Notes: generated by a model not told the origin, from the sequence alone. A stretch of DNA of 64,000 nucleotides from Mycolicibacterium sp. CBMA 226 (GCF_009729075.1 NZ_VTGY01000011.1:186001-250000), one strand, 5' to 3'. Shown: positions 42,390-53,324, counted from the stretch's first letter. Program-made: numbers and translations.

Positions 42390-45336
42390 CCCCGCCACCG
42401 GTACCGCGACGCTGCGTTTCCGCGGTGTCGATCTTCTCGGTGGCGTCCGGGGCATCGGCCGGCTGGGCGCGGAACGCCGTGGTCGGCTCGTTGCCCTGGT
42501 CGGCAGGCGCGTCTGACGGCGTCTGAATCTGCGGGCCGGAGGCGCTGATGTTGCCCCGCAGCTGCCCGAGCCACGACTCGATCTCGCGACCACCGGTAGC
42601 GCCCTGGCCCGCGTCGGCGGGTCGGTTGGCGCTCGGTGCGCGGAACGCGGTGGTGGCGGGCTCGGACGACTGACCGAAGGCGGTGGTCGCCGGGTCGCCG
42701 ATCGCGGTGGTCGGCGGCGTCGGGTCCCCGCTCTGCGGGGTGACGGCGCGGGTCACGTTCGACACCACGTTGCGGAAGGCACCCTTGGCAGCGCTGAACC
42801 GCGTGGTCGCGGGCTCAGCCGACGGAGCCGGAGCCGACGGCGGCGCGGCCGGGGCCTGCGGAGCCGGGGCCTGCGGGGCGGCGCTCGGCATCCGGTTGGT
42901 CGGCGCCTGGCTCGGCGGTTGCGGCTGGCCGGGGACGATCCGGGTCGGGACGGCGCGCTGTCCGGCGGCCGGATGCGTGGGATCGTGCGGCGGGCGGACA
43001 GGGGCACCGGAACCGACGAGGGCGCGCGGATCTTCGGGTTCGCGGACCGCGGGACGCTTGCGCTCGTCGGGCAGCTCGGTCTCGCCGAGGCCCAGCTTCT
43101 GCTGGACGCGCTTCATCCACGCCGGCGCCCACCAGCAGTCGTCGCCGAGCAGCTTCATGACGGCCGGCACCAGGAACATGCGGATGACGGTGGCGTCGAG
43201 CAGCAGCGCCATCAGCAGACCGAACGCCAGGTACTTCATCATCACCAGGTCGGAGAACGCGAAGGCGCCGACGACGACAGCCAGCACCAGCGCGGCACCG
43301 GTGATCAGGCGGCCGGTGGTGGCGGTACCGATCCGGATGGCCTCGGCGGTGGACATGCCGCGCTCGCGGGCCTCCACCATGCGGGACACCAGGAAGACCT
43401 CGTAGTCGGTCGACAGACCCCAGATCACCGCGATGATGAGGCCGATCATCGGCGCCATCAAGGGCTGCGGTGTGTAGTTCATCAAGCCCGAACCGTGCCC
43501 GGCCTCGACGAACATCCAGGTCAGGATGCCCATGGTCGAGCCGAGGGTGAGGGCGCTCATCAGGGCGGCCTTGATGGGCAGCACCAGCGAGCCGAACGCC
43601 AGGAACATCAGCACTGTCGTGGTGACCACCAGGATCGCCACCATCAACGGCAGCTTGTCGAACAACGTGCTGATGCTGTCCTGCTCAAGGGCGGGCGTAC
43701 CGCCGACCATGACCGTCACGCCGTGCGGTTCCTGGAGGGTGCGCAATTCGTGGATCTTCTGGGCGGCATCGCCGCTGTTGATCAGACCGTTGGACAGGAC
43801 GCGGACGGCCGGGTCCTTGGTGCCGCCTTCCTGGTACGTGCGCTCGGCCCACATCTTGGACTTGTCGTTGTCGTCCGGGGTGACGAATCCGCTGATGGCG
43901 CCGGCATTGGCCCGCACCTGGGCAATCTGCTGATCGGAGACCGGCTGGCCGTTGTCGCTCTTGATCACCAGGGTCAGGGCGTTTGTGCGGAAGCCGGGGA
44001 AGAGCTTGTCGAACTCTTCCTGCGCCACGCGTACCGAGTTGGTCGGCGGCAGGTACTTCTCGCTGATACCGGCGAGGGCCAGCTGTCCCAGTGGGATGAC
44101 CAGCAGGATCATGCCGATGGTGATCGGCACGGCGAACGCCAGCGGCCGTTTCATCACGACATTGACCAACTTGCCCCAGAAGCCCTTCTCGACTTCTTCT
44201 CGGGTCTTGGTCTTCTGCGTCTTCTCGGCGAACCAGTCGATGATCTTGCGCGAGAACGGCCAGTTGGCCAGGAACGGCACCTTCAGGAGGGTCCGGACGC
44301 CCAGCGCGTCGACGTTGGTGCCCAGGATGCCCAGCACCGCAGGCAGCACGGTGTTCGACAGGAATGCGGCCAGCAGCACCGACGCGATGATGGCGTAGGT
44401 GATGGACCGCAGGAAGCCCAGTGGGATCAGCAGCAGTGGCAGTGACGACGCGACGATGATCACCGCGGAGAATGCCACGGTACGGCCCGAGGTCATGACG
44501 GATCTTCGTACCGCCGCTTCTACGTCGTAGCCCTCGGCCAGTTCTTCTCGGAACCGGCTCACGATGAACAGGCCGTAGTCGATGGCGATACCGAAGCCCA
44601 TCATGGTCACCACGGGCTGGGCGAAGAAGTGCACCGGCCCGAATTCCGCGGTGAACCGCAGGATGCCGAGCGCGCCGCCGATGGTCAGGCCACCGATGAT
44701 GGCGGGCAGTGCGGCGGCGACCGCACCGCCGAACACGAAGAACAGCACGACGGCGACGAGCGGCACGATCGCGAGCTCGGCTCGCTTCTGGTCGGTGCCG
44801 ATGGTGCCGGTCAGCTCGCTCGCGAGCGGCTCCAGGCCGGCCAGTTTGATGTTGCCGCCGTTGACCTTGTACAGGTCAGGGGCCACGGCCTGGTAGTTCT
44901 TCAGGATCGCGTCGTCATTGTCGCCCTTGAGCGGAACGGTGATGAACGTGTGCCGCAGGTCCGGCGTCGTCATCTTCTTCAGCCCGTCGCCGGGCGCCTT
45001 CAGCCAGCCAACCCACGCGACGACCTTGTCCTTGTGGTCGTTGACAAAGGTGTCCAGCTCCCCGGTGACCTTCTTCTGCCAGGCCGGGTCGGTGATCTTC
45101 TTGTCGTTGGGCGGCGTCAGGATGGCCACCACGAGGCTTGTTCGGTCACGGCCGTAGACCTCGTCCGCGAGCACCGATGCAGCGACGGACTCGCTGCCTT
45201 CGTTGTAGAAGCCACTTTGTGTGACATGCTCGCCGAGGCTGGAACCGTATACGGCGCCACCAAGGCACAGTGCGACCATGACACCGATCACTATGTATCG
45301 GAATCGGTACACCGTTCGACCCCACCAGGCGAACAC
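42349..45336 (-). CDS. mmpL3: Trehalose monomycolate flippase MmpL3
   Basis: Essential RND transporter of 995 aa that moves trehalose monomycolate for outer-membrane assembly and is the target of SQ109-type compounds. It has two halves with large periplasmic loops. The proton-relay Asp-Tyr pairs sit at D253-Y254 and D644-Y645, aligned with those of M. tuberculosis MmpL3. A disordered C-terminal tail with repeated ATTAF-type segments (from about 770) is rich in Pro/Thr. GTG 45336 has GAGGAGCTGAC upstream. Corresponds to Rv0206c. Confidence 0.97.
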   Translation of the reverse strand: MFAWWGRTVYRFRYIVIGVMVALCLGGAVYGSSLGEHVTQSGFYNEGSESVAASVLADEVYGRDRTSLVVAILTPPNDKKITDPAWQKKVTGELDTFVNDHKDKVVAWVGWLKAPGDGLKKMTTPDLRHTFITVPLKGDNDDAILKNYQAVAPDLYKVNGGNIKLAGLEPLASELTGTIGTDQKRAELAIVPLVAVVLFFVFGGAVAAALPAIIGGLTIGGALGILRFTAEFGPVHFFAQPVVTMMGFGIAIDYGLFIVSRFREELAEGYDVEAAVRRSVMTSGRTVAFSAVIIVASSLPLLLIPLGFLRSITYAIIASVLLAAFLSNTVLPAVLGILGTNVDALGVRTLLKVPFLANWPFSRKIIDWFAEKTQKTKTREEVEKGFWGKLVNVVMKRPLAFAVPITIGMILLVIPLGQLALAGISEKYLPPTNSVRVAQEEFDKLFPGFRTNALTLVIKSDNGQPVSDQQIAQVRANAGAISGFVTPDDNDKSKMWAERTYQEGGTKDPAVRVLSNGLINSGDAAQKIHELRTLQEPHGVTVMVGGTPALEQDSISTLFDKLPLMVAILVVTTTVLMFLAFGSLVLPIKAALMSALTLGSTMGILTWMFVEAGHGSGLMNYTPQPLMAPMIGLIIAVIWGLSTDYEVFLVSRMVEARERGMSTAEAIRIGTATTGRLITGAALVLAVVVGAFAFSDLVMMKYLAFGLLMALLLDATVIRMFLVPAVMKLLGDDCWWAPAWMKRVQQKLGLGETELPDERKRPAVREPEDPRALVGSGAPVRPPHDPTHPAAGQRAVPTRIVPGQPQPPSQAPTNRMPSAAPQAPAPQAPAAPPSAPAPSAEPATTRFSAAKGAFRNVVSNVTRAVTPQSGDPTPPTTAIGDPATTAFGQSSEPATTAFRAPSANRPADAGQGATGGREIESWLGQLRGNISASGPQIQTPSDAPADQGNEPTTAFRAQPADAPDATEKIDTAETQRRGTGGGVSAQDLLRREGRL

Positions 45337-45422
45337 GTCAGCTCCTCACGATTATCTGCATAAAGTCCTGCTCAATGTCTTTTGCCATTTTTGGCCACCG
45401 CACACGTCATCTCTAGTTTTTC

Positions 45423-46145
45423 CTAAACGCGCGAGCTCAGCAGCGCGGACAACGGCCGGAACGGCTGCAGCCACGCGCCCTGATCAGGCAGCGAATCCAG
45501 GCCGATGCGCGGCAGCGGCTCCCGGAAGACACCAGGGATGTCCTCCAGGTCGACGAAGTCCAAGGTATCCGACGCTAACGCCCAACTGGCATGTTCGCGA
45601 AATCCGACCACGGTCGCCGGAGTGCCGTCACGGGCGATGTCTTCGAGCGGCTGACGGAACGCCTGGCCGTCGGCCGAGGCCACATAAATGCCGGCCAGGC
45701 CCTCGTTGCGGCGCAGCGCGATGTGCGCGAGCATGTCCGCGTCGACGTCGCTGTCTTCATCTTTTTTGGGCTTGGCGAACACCGCGAAACCGACGTTTCG
45801 CAGCGCCTCTACCCAGGGCCGCACGACGTCGGCGCTACCCGGGGCGATGTTGGTGAAGACGGTCGCCTCGGGTTCCAGGGACACCGGCGGCTGGTCCGGC
45901 CGCCGGCCGTTGGCGATCTCGTTCGTGCGGGCCAGCAACCAGCGGCCCAGCGCGTCGAAGCGGGGCCGGTGCGCGGCGGTGGGGCGGCCGCCCAGGATCG
46001 ATCCGAGGCCCATGTCGAGGTTCGGTGCGTCCCAGACCAGCAGCACACGGTGTGGCCGGGGCCCCGGCGGCGGCCCGGGCGGGAACGGCTTGACCTGGGG
46101 GTTGGCCGGAGGAATGGCCTGCGGAATAGCTTCTGTGATCGTCAC
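45423..46145 (-). CDS. NYN-domain protein (Rv0207c-like)
   Basis: Protein of 240 aa. A Pro-rich N-terminus (about 35 residues) is followed by a PIN-like NYN nuclease domain (HRVLLVWDAPNLDMGLGSIL, the acidic KKDEDSDVDADML and YVASADGQAFRQPLEDI). Acidic residues of the metal site appear kept. Such proteins are proposed RNases. GTG 46145 directly follows the trmB stop. It lies between trmB and mmpL3 on the same strand. Confidence 0.83.
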   Translation of the reverse strand: MTITEAIPQAIPPANPQVKPFPPGPPPGPRPHRVLLVWDAPNLDMGLGSILGGRPTAAHRPRFDALGRWLLARTNEIANGRRPDQPPVSLEPEATVFTNIAPGSADVVRPWVEALRNVGFAVFAKPKKDEDSDVDADMLAHIALRRNEGLAGIYVASADGQAFRQPLEDIARDGTPATVVGFREHASWALASDTLDFVDLEDIPGVFREPLPRIGLDSLPDQGAWLQPFRPLSALLSSRV

Positions 46146-46949
46146 CTAGAGCCTCCTCCAGATGAGCTCGGTGATCGGGCTGCCCATCCGCATGCCCCGC
46201 GCCTCGTATTTGGTGGTGGGCCGCTGGACCGAGATCGGCAGGTCGACCTCGGCCGAGATGCGCTTCAGCGTCGGCTCGGCATCGCCCACCTCGGCGATCT
46301 GCACCGCGTAGTCGGCGTGGTCGGTGGCCGCGTGCAGGATGCCGCCGGGCTTGAGGCGACTGGAGATCAGCGCCACGGTCTCGGCCTGCAGCAGCCGGCG
46401 CTTGTGGTGCCGGGCCTTGGGCCACGGATCGGGGAAGAACACCCGCACGCCGGTGAGCGTGCCCGGTGCGATCATGTGTTCCAGCACGTCGACGCCGTCG
46501 CCGCGGACGAATCTCACATTCGTCAGGCCGGCCCGGTCGACGCCGCCGAGCAGCTGGGCCAGGCCCTTGCGGTAGACCTCGACGGCGATGACGTCGAGAT
46601 GCGGTTCCTCGTGCGCCATGGCGAGCGTAGAGATGCCGGTGCCACTGCCGATCTCCAATACGACCGGTGCGGTGCGGCCGAACCAGGCGGCGGTGTCGAT
46701 CAGCGTTGCCGGCTCGCCGTGGTCGGAGCGGGCGACTTTGCCCAGCTCAGGCCAGCGGCGGTCCCAGGTGCTCTGTTGTCCGGTGGAAAGCGCCGAGCGC
46801 CGGGACCGGAAGCTGGTGACGCGGCGATGCTGGTGGGCGGGGGCGTCGGTGGTGTGTGGCGACGGCGTGGTCGATTCGGCCGCTGGGGCGCTGGCCGACG
46901 AGGCAGCGTCGTCCTCGCGCTGGGCATACATCTGTCCATGGTCTCTCAT
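46146..46949 (-). CDS. trmB: tRNA (guanine-N7)-methyltransferase TrmB
   Basis: SAM-dependent enzyme of 267 aa modifying G46 of tRNAs. The SAM motif I is LEIGSGTGISTLAMA, and the family motif VRVFFPDPWPKARHHKRRL is complete. Start ATG 46949 was chosen because MRDHGQMYAQ resembles the Rv0208c beginning; ATG 46931 is an alternative. The start overlaps the divergent Rv0209-like gene by 12 bp, so the two share promoter DNA inside each other. Confidence 0.93.
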   Translation of the reverse strand: MRDHGQMYAQREDDAASSASAPAAESTTPSPHTTDAPAHQHRRVTSFRSRRSALSTGQQSTWDRRWPELGKVARSDHGEPATLIDTAAWFGRTAPVVLEIGSGTGISTLAMAHEEPHLDVIAVEVYRKGLAQLLGGVDRAGLTNVRFVRGDGVDVLEHMIAPGTLTGVRVFFPDPWPKARHHKRRLLQAETVALISSRLKPGGILHAATDHADYAVQIAEVGDAEPTLKRISAEVDLPISVQRPTTKYEARGMRMGSPITELIWRRL

Positions 46950-48104
46950 CCGGCTGTGAGAGCCCGCATCGTGGTGCAGATTGATACCCAACAGTTGCCT
47001 GGAATCGGCGTCCGGCGCACCCGTGCCGAGGTGCGACGATGGCATCCGGGGGTGGGTGTGTCGGGAGATCTTTGGCCGCGGTTCACGGCCGAACTGCAGC
47101 GGTTGTCGGACGAGGTTCCGGAGCTGGCGCATGTCGTTCTGGGCCCCGATGCCGGCGACGCTGCCGGCCGGTACCGGGTGATCAATGCCGTCATGAGTGA
47201 AATCGCTTGGGCGGCAGTCAAACTGGACGACGACAGGGTGGGGCGGTGGCTGGCGTCAGACGCGGTGGCGGCGCTACGCACGGCTGCGGCGACGGCCGTG
47301 CTGGACGCCGACGGCCTGGCCGTCGACCCCGGCATGGACGCTGACGCCCATCTGCGCCGGGCTCTGCACTGGCGCCGATACGGCCGTCGCACCGCGGACG
47401 ACCTGCACCGTCGCTGTGCCGCGGACATCGGCCGCGGCTCGTTGCGGTTGCTCGCGCAATCCGGCGCAACTCCGGTGACGTCGCGGCTGGAACTGCAGCG
47501 GATGCGGCTGGAGCTGGTCCGGGACGCCCGCCGGCAGTACGGCGACCTGCGTGCCGATCTGCTCACCCGGGTGCCGTCCGGCCGACGTGAAGCCGCGGAT
47601 TTCGAAGCGGGCGTGCGCGACCGGCTGGCCGAGGTGGCCGAGCGGATTCGCGAGGAGACCGCCGTTGCGCTGGGCCGCTCCGGCCCCGTCGACCGGTGGC
47701 CGCTGCCGGGCGTCCCGGTGCCGATACTGGCCCAGCGTCCGGACGAGATGTGGTTGGGCGTCGTGCTGGGCTCGGGTTTCGGTCTGGGCGCGGCATTGGG
47801 GCTGGCCAGGGTCGCGACCGGGCTGGCCGGGGTGCCCGACGGGATCGGCGGGGCACTGGCACTGACGCTGGGTGTGGCGCTGACTCTGGCGGTCATCGCT
47901 GTCCGCACCCGACTGCATCGTCGCGCGGTGCTGGACCGGTGGGTCGGGGCGGCCGTTGTGGCGGCGCGGCAGGCGAGTGAAGAGGAACTGACATACCGGT
48001 TACTGGAGGTGCAGGCGGGGTGTGGCGCACGCACATCACAAAACGAAAAATTGACCGCTTTTGGAATTGTGCCCATCGAGGCCGTCCGCGCTACTGGCCG
48101 GTAA
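46938..48104 (+). CDS. Rv0209-like protein with membrane helices
   Basis: Protein of 388 aa. The first two thirds are soluble and helical with many Arg/Asp; two hydrophobic helices lie near the C-terminus (about residues 272-315, LGVVLGSGFGLGAALGLARV and IGGALALTLGVAL). Function is unknown. ATG 46938 overlaps trmB; GTG 46956 would avoid it. It resembles Rv0209 by position and layout only. Confidence 0.7.
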   Translation: MVSHPAVRARIVVQIDTQQLPGIGVRRTRAEVRRWHPGVGVSGDLWPRFTAELQRLSDEVPELAHVVLGPDAGDAAGRYRVINAVMSEIAWAAVKLDDDRVGRWLASDAVAALRTAAATAVLDADGLAVDPGMDADAHLRRALHWRRYGRRTADDLHRRCAADIGRGSLRLLAQSGATPVTSRLELQRMRLELVRDARRQYGDLRADLLTRVPSGRREAADFEAGVRDRLAEVAERIREETAVALGRSGPVDRWPLPGVPVPILAQRPDEMWLGVVLGSGFGLGAALGLARVATGLAGVPDGIGGALALTLGVALTLAVIAVRTRLHRRAVLDRWVGAAVVAARQASEEELTYRLLEVQAGCGARTSQNEKLTAFGIVPIEAVRATGR

Positions 48105-48226
48105 CCGCCCGTCGGCGCCCTCAAACGCGGTACCAGCGGGTTCAGGACCGGCAATTGGTCTTTCTGAATCGTTCTTGTGAGAGATCGGACAGCGGCCCGA
48201 TTGTCCACTTGTATGTCACTCACGTT

Positions 48227-48240
48227 AACCTCTAAAGAGG
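48227..48240. promoter_or_regulatory. Palindrome upstream of pckA
   Basis: ACCTCT-AA-AGAGGT is an exact 6-bp inverted repeat 31 bp before the pckA ATG, followed by TATAGC that could be a -10 element. Possible operator for carbon-source control of pckA. Confidence 0.4.
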
Positions 48241-48271
48241 TATAGCTGCGATTTGCGAGCAGGAGAATTTG

Positions 48272-50101
48272 ATGACCTCAGCGACCATTCCCGGTCTCGA
48301 CGCCGCACCGACCAATCACGCCGGGCTACTCGCCTGGGTGCGTGAAGTTGCGGAGCTGACTCAGCCCGACCGGGTGATGTTCGCCGACGGCTCGGAGGAG
48401 GAGTTCAACCGCCTCGCTGAGCACCTCGTCCAGGCCGGCACCTTCCAGAAGCTGAACAACGAGAAGCTGCCGAATTCGTATCTGGCACTGTCGGATCCGT
48501 CGGACGTCGCCCGCGTCGAGTCGCGCACCTTCATCTGCTCGGAGCGTGAAGAGGACGCCGGCCCCACCAACAACTGGATGGCCCCGGCCGAGATGCGCGG
48601 CATCATGACCGACCTCTACCGCGGCTCGATGCGCGGACGAACCATGTGGGTCGTGCCCTTCTGCATGGGCCCGCTGGATGCCGAGGACCCCAAGCTGGGT
48701 GTCGAGATCACCGACTCGGAGTACGTCGTCGTCTCCATGCGCACCATGACCCGCATGGGCGCCAAGGCGCTCGCCAAGCTCGGCGATGACGGCTTCTTCG
48801 TCAAGGCGCTGCACTCCATCGGCGCACCGCTCGAGCCGGGCCAGGCCGACGTGCCGTGGCCCTGCAACGAGACCAAGTACATCACCCACTTCCCCGAGAC
48901 CCGCGAGATCATGAGCTACGGCTCGGGTTACGGCGGCAACGCGCTGCTGGGAAAGAAGTGCTACTCGCTGCGCATCGCCTCGGCCATGGCGCACGACGAG
49001 GGCTGGCTCGCCGAGCACATGCTGATCCTCAAGCTGATCTCCCCGGAGAACAAGGCCTACTACATCGCCGCGGCGTTCCCGTCGGCCTGTGGCAAGACCA
49101 ACCTCGCGATGCTGCAGCCCACCATCCCGGGCTGGCGTGCCGAGACCGTCGGTGACGACATCGCCTGGATGCGCTTCGGCAAGGACGGCCGGCTGTACGC
49201 CGTCAACCCCGAATTCGGCTTCTTCGGCGTCGCACCGGGCACCAACTGGTCGTCGAACCCGAACGCCATGAAGACCATCGCCGCCGGCAACACCGTCTTC
49301 ACCAACGTCGCCAAGACCGACGACGGTGGCGTCTGGTGGGAAGGCCTGGAGGGCGAGCCGGAGCACCTCATCGACTGGAAGGGCCAGGACTGGATCCTGC
49401 GCGAGACGGAGACCAAGGCGGCGCACCCGAACTCGCGTTACTGCACCCCCATCTCGCAGTGCCCGTCGGTCGCCCCCGAGTGGGACGACCCGCAGGGTGT
49501 GCCGATCTCGGCGATCCTGTTCGGCGGCCGTCGCAAAACGACCGTGCCGCTGATCACGCAGGCCCGCGACTGGCAGCACGGCGTTTTCATCGGTGCCACC
49601 TTGGGCTCCGAGCAGACCGCTGCCGCCGAGGGCAAGGTCGGCACCGTGCGGCGCGACCCGATGGCGATGCTGCCGTTCCTCGGCTACCACGTCGGTGACT
49701 ACTTCCAGCACTGGATCAACATCGGCAAGAACGCCGACGAGTCCAAGATGCCGAAGATCTTCTTCGTCAACTGGTTCCGCCGTGGCGACGACGGCCGCTT
49801 CCTGTGGCCGGGCTTCGGTGAGAACAGCCGCGTGCTGAAGTGGGCCATCGAGCGCATCGAGCACCAGGCCGAGGGTAAGAGCACACCCATCGGCATCGTG
49901 CCGACCGCTGCTGACCTGGACCTCGAGGGTCTGGATGTGACCGCGGCCGACGTCGACGAGGCGCTGGCCGTGAACGTCGAAGAGTGGCGCAACGAGCTGC
50001 CGCTGATCGAAGAGTGGTTCGAGTTCGTCGGCGAGAAGCTGCCGACCGGCATCAAGGACGAGTTCGACGCCCTCAAGCACCGCTTGGCTGAAGAGGCCTA
50101 G
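48272..50101 (+). CDS. pckA: Phosphoenolpyruvate carboxykinase (GTP)
   Basis: Gluconeogenic enzyme of 609 aa interconverting oxaloacetate and phosphoenolpyruvate. The P-loop is in [13 protein letters not shown], with reactive Cys273 and Lys275. The family segments [27 protein letters not shown] and FFVNWFRR are present. ATG 48272 has AGGAG upstream. It is needed for growth on fatty acids and cholesterol, fitting the lipid-rich neighbourhood. Corresponds to Rv0211. Confidence 0.96.
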   Translation: MTSATIPGLDAAPTNHAGLLAWVREVAELTQPDRVMFADGSEEEFNRLAEHLVQAGTFQKLNNEKLPNSYLALSDPSDVARVESRTFICSEREEDAGPTNNWMAPAEMRGIMTDLYRGSMRGRTMWVVPFCMGPLDAEDPKLGVEITDSEYVVVSMRTMTRMGAKALAKLGDDGFFVKALHSIGAPLEPGQADVPWPCNETKYITHFPETREIMSYGSGYGGNALLGKKCYSLRIASAMAHDEGWLAEHMLILKLISPENKAYYIAAAFPSACGKTNLAMLQPTIPGWRAETVGDDIAWMRFGKDGRLYAVNPEFGFFGVAPGTNWSSNPNAMKTIAAGNTVFTNVAKTDDGGVWWEGLEGEPEHLIDWKGQDWILRETETKAAHPNSRYCTPISQCPSVAPEWDDPQGVPISAILFGGRRKTTVPLITQARDWQHGVFIGATLGSEQTAAAEGKVGTVRRDPMAMLPFLGYHVGDYFQHWINIGKNADESKMPKIFFVNWFRRGDDGRFLWPGFGENSRVLKWAIERIEHQAEGKSTPIGIVPTAADLDLEGLDVTAADVDEALAVNVEEWRNELPLIEEWFEFVGEKLPTGIKDEFDALKHRLAEEA

Positions 50102-50116
50102 TCCCGCGCTACGCAA

Positions 50117-50158
50117 ACACACAACCCCCGTCTCCCCAGGAGATCGGGGGTTGTGTGT
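50117..50158. terminator. Terminator of pckA
   Basis: ACACACAACCCCCG (50117-50130) pairs with CGGGGGTTGTGTGT (50145-50158), with an inner TCTCC/GGAGA extension and one bulged T. It lies 16 bp after the pckA stop. Confidence 0.82.
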
Positions 50159-50433
50159 ATTCGGGGGTGATTCCGCCGTGCACCTCGTTGTTGACTCTGC
50201 GTTGTGGGCGGAAAAGGTCGAGTGGCCAGGGCCGTGGGCGCAGTGTCAACGGGGCGCCACGCACGCTCGACGGCTCACCGGTGCTCCCGGGAACGGTTAG
50301 CCACATACTCAAGTTAGGTAACCCGAACTCTTAAGATTTATGTGGCTGACCAGCAAATTCAGCGCCATAGGCTCAGGTAATTCGTAGAATCACTAAGTTG
50401 CTGGCGCGGTTTTGGGCGGTTAATCTCAGCGAC
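50159..50433. promoter_or_regulatory. Intergenic region before exchanger gene with long inverted repeat
   Basis: No gene seen. Arms GTTAGCCACATA (50296-50307) and TATGTGGCTGAC (50339-50350) match 11 of 12 around a 31-base centre that contains AGTT-N10-AACT. This could be an operator or leader structure for the downstream transporter. Confidence 0.4.
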
Positions 50434-51717
50434 GTGACCAACGCTCGATCAGCCGGCCCGACCATGCGTCGGCCGCTTGCGCGATCCCTGCTGCTGGCCG
50501 CCGTGTTCATCGCTCCGGCCGTGGCGCTGCGTCTCACGGGAGTGCACCCCAACCCCGTCGTCTCGCTGCTGGCGTTCGGCGCCGCCGTCGTCGCAGCCAG
50601 CTTCGTGCTGGCCTGGGCGGCCGAAGCAGCGCAGGTCGACGTGTCCGGTGGCCTCGCCATCGCCGTCCTGGCCCTGATCGCGGTTCTCCCCGAGTACGCC
50701 GTCGACCTGTACTACGCATACGTCGCCGGCCACAACGCCGAGTACGTGCAGTACGCCGCCGCCAACATGACGGGCTCCAACCGGCTGCTCATGGGTGTCG
50801 GCTGGCCGGTCGTGGTGATCGTAGGGCTGTACGTCGCGCAGAAGATGTCGGCCGACAAGGGCAGCAAACGACTGCTGGCGCTCGAACCCGGCAACCGGGT
50901 CGAGCTCGGCTTCCTGCTCATCGCCGGAATCGCCGCGTTCATCATCCCGGCCACCGGCCGCATCCATCTGGTGCTCGGCGTGGCGCTGCTGGCCTGGTTC
51001 GGTTTCTACCTCTACAAACTGACCCGCGGTGAGGCGGAAGAGCCCGACCTCGTCGGCACCGCCGCGGCCATCGGCGCGCTGCCGGACCGGGCCCGCCGGA
51101 TCACCGTCGTGATGTTGTTCCTGGTGTCGGGCGCGGTCATCCTGATGTGCGCGGAGCCGTTCGCGAACAGCCTGATCGGCGCCGGTACCGAACTGGGTAT
51201 CGACCGCTTCCTGCTGGTGCAGTGGCTGGCGCCGCTGGCCTCGGAGGCGCCCGAGTTCATCATCGCGACGATCTTCGCCACACGGGGCAAGAGCACCGCG
51301 GCCATCGCGACGCTCATCTCATCCAAGGTCAACCAGTGGACGCTGCTGATGGGCTCGCTGCCCATCGCCTACCTCGCCGGTGGCGGCGGGACCGAGCTGG
51401 TCCTCGACGGCCGGCAGATCGAGGAAGTGCTGCTGACCGCCACCCAGACCATGATGGGCATCGCGCTGATCCTGTCGCTGCGGTTCCACCGGGCGACGGC
51501 ATGGCTGCTGCTCGCGCTGTTCGTCGTGCAGTTCCCGATCACCTCGACCACCGGACGGCTGGTGCTGTGCGGCGTCTACGGTGCGCTGACGGTGGTGGGC
51601 TTGATCATCAACCGCCGTCACATCGTCGCGACGCTGCGGGCGCCTTTCACTGCCGACGAAAACGACGGCGACGGGGTGCGGTTCGACGGCCGGGAGCTGT
51701 CCGTCGTCGGTCGGTGA
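50434..51717 (+). CDS. Cation/Ca2+ exchanger family membrane protein
   Basis: Membrane protein of 427 aa with about 11 helices and the two inverted alpha-repeats of CaCA exchangers: LPEYAVDLYYAY with ANMTGSN, and APEFIIATIFATRGK with SSKVNQWTL. The Glu in each repeat is kept, so cation exchange (Ca2+, Na+ or Mn2+) is plausible. GTG 50434 or ATG 50464 are the likely starts. The 3' end overlaps the convergent GMC gene by 100 bp. Confidence 0.8.
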   Translation: MTNARSAGPTMRRPLARSLLLAAVFIAPAVALRLTGVHPNPVVSLLAFGAAVVAASFVLAWAAEAAQVDVSGGLAIAVLALIAVLPEYAVDLYYAYVAGHNAEYVQYAAANMTGSNRLLMGVGWPVVVIVGLYVAQKMSADKGSKRLLALEPGNRVELGFLLIAGIAAFIIPATGRIHLVLGVALLAWFGFYLYKLTRGEAEEPDLVGTAAAIGALPDRARRITVVMLFLVSGAVILMCAEPFANSLIGAGTELGIDRFLLVQWLAPLASEAPEFIIATIFATRGKSTAAIATLISSKVNQWTLLMGSLPIAYLAGGGGTELVLDGRQIEEVLLTATQTMMGIALILSLRFHRATAWLLLALFVVQFPITSTTGRLVLCGVYGALTVVGLIINRRHIVATLRAPFTADENDGDGVRFDGRELSVVGR

Positions 51718-53324
51718 CCTCGGCGCCCGGCGGGGACCGGCGTGTCCAGGATGAGGTCCGCCGCTCGCGCGGCCATCGCCATGGCGGGCGCATTTGTGTT
51801 GCCGGACAACATGATCGGCATGATCGACAGGTCGGCAACGCGTAGCCCGTCGATGCCGCGGACCCGCAACTGGTCATCGACCACGTCGTCGTCGTCCGGT
51901 CCCATGCCGCATGTGCCGATCGCGTGGAACCCGGTCTGCCCCTGCGCCATCGCGGCGTGCAGGAGCTCGTCATCGGATTGGGCGGCGGCGCCGGGCGCCA
52001 GCTCCGTGGCGATGAGATCGGCGATCGGGGATTGCCGGAACACCTCGCGCATGGTGCGCAGGACCCCGATGGCAGCGGTCCGGTCGTGGACCGTGGCCAG
52101 GTAGTTGGGATCGATCATCAAGGGGTCGTCGGGGTCGGCAGAGCTGATCCAGACGCTGCCCTCCGACGTCGGCCGCAGAATCTCGCCCATGCAGGACAGA
52201 CCGGGTAGGCGCTCGACGGAACCGCCGTGGCCGGCCAGCGTCAGCGCGGTGACGAGCATCTGACCGTCGACGCGTGCCTGGTCAGGCCCGGTCTTGAAGA
52301 ACGCCAGCACGTCGCCGGTCGGTGCGGCCAGCGGTCCGCGGCCGCTCGTGGCGTACCTGATCGTGGACCGGACCTTGCCGCACGTGGTCGACAGGTGCCG
52401 GTTGTGCCCGATGTTCCGATTGAGCCGGTATGTGTTCACGAGAGTCCGGTGGTCCCGCATGCGCCGCCCGACGTTCGAGCGCTCCAGGTAGCGTGGCACG
52501 CCGGCGGCTGCGAGCACGTCGCTCGGCCCGATTCCGGAGAGCTGCAACAGTTTTGGTGATCCGAGCGCACCCAGGGTGAGGACGACATCGCGATTCGCCC
52601 GGACGACCGTCGGCGCCCCGTCCATCCGGATCACCACCCCCGTTGCCCGGCCGCGGCTGAACACCAGCCGCTCTGCCGTCGCGCCGGTGAGGACCTGCAG
52701 ATTGGGGCGGCCGCGTACCGGGTCCAGGAATGCGGTTGCCGCGCTGACCCGCCTGCCGTTGTGGATTGTCGCGGGCGACAGTCCGATGCGCGGTTCGTCC
52801 GATTCGTTGAGGTCGCCGAGAGCGCGCAGGCCGAGGCGGGAACCGGCGGCGATCGTGGTCAGCGCGAGTGGATCGGGGTCGCGGACGACGCTGATCGCCA
52901 GTTCGCCGCCGAACCCTCGCGTCGACGACCGGCCGATGGTGTTGTGCTCGAAGCTCCGGTACGCGGCGAGGATGTTGTCCCAGCCCCAGCCGCGATTGCC
53001 CAGCTGTTCCAGTTCGTCGAAGTCTGCTTGCTGGCCGCGGTTGTAGACCATGCCGTTGACCGAGCTGGACCCGCCGAGCACCTTGCCGCGCGGCCAGAGT
53101 TCGGCGGTGCCGTGGGGGCCGAGGGGAATCGTCTGGTGCTGCCAGACGTATCGCGGGTTGCCGAACAGGCGGCTGCCGAGTTTGGGGACCCGCAGGTAGG
53201 GGCTTCGCGCACGGCCGCCGGCCTCGATGAGCAGTACGCGGTTACGGGGATCAGCAGAAAGGCGGTTGGCCAGCACGCACCCAGCGGTCCCGGCGCCCAC
53301 CACGAGGTAATCGAATGTGGCCAT
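51618..53324 (-). CDS. GMC family oxidoreductase
   Basis: Flavoprotein of 568 aa of the glucose-methanol-choline family. The FAD motif is VVGAGTAGCVLANRLS at the N-terminus; PRGKVLGGSSSVNGMVY, LTLGALGSPKLLQLSGIG and the C-terminal active site (GTCGMGPDDD, LSIMPIMLSGNTNAPAMA) are present. The substrate is an alcohol of unknown type. The last about 35 residues overlap the exchanger gene and are not conserved. ATG 53324. It is divergent from the fadD4-like gene. Confidence 0.88.
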   Translation of the reverse strand: MATFDYLVVGAGTAGCVLANRLSADPRNRVLLIEAGGRARSPYLRVPKLGSRLFGNPRYVWQHQTIPLGPHGTAELWPRGKVLGGSSSVNGMVYNRGQQADFDELEQLGNRGWGWDNILAAYRSFEHNTIGRSSTRGFGGELAISVVRDPDPLALTTIAAGSRLGLRALGDLNESDEPRIGLSPATIHNGRRVSAATAFLDPVRGRPNLQVLTGATAERLVFSRGRATGVVIRMDGAPTVVRANRDVVLTLGALGSPKLLQLSGIGPSDVLAAAGVPRYLERSNVGRRMRDHRTLVNTYRLNRNIGHNRHLSTTCGKVRSTIRYATSGRGPLAAPTGDVLAFFKTGPDQARVDGQMLVTALTLAGHGGSVERLPGLSCMGEILRPTSEGSVWISSADPDDPLMIDPNYLATVHDRTAAIGVLRTMREVFRQSPIADLIATELAPGAAAQSDDELLHAAMAQGQTGFHAIGTCGMGPDDDDVVDDQLRVRGIDGLRVADLSIMPIMLSGNTNAPAMAMAARAADLILDTPVPAGRRGHRPTTDSSRPSNRTPSPSFSSAVKGARSVATM

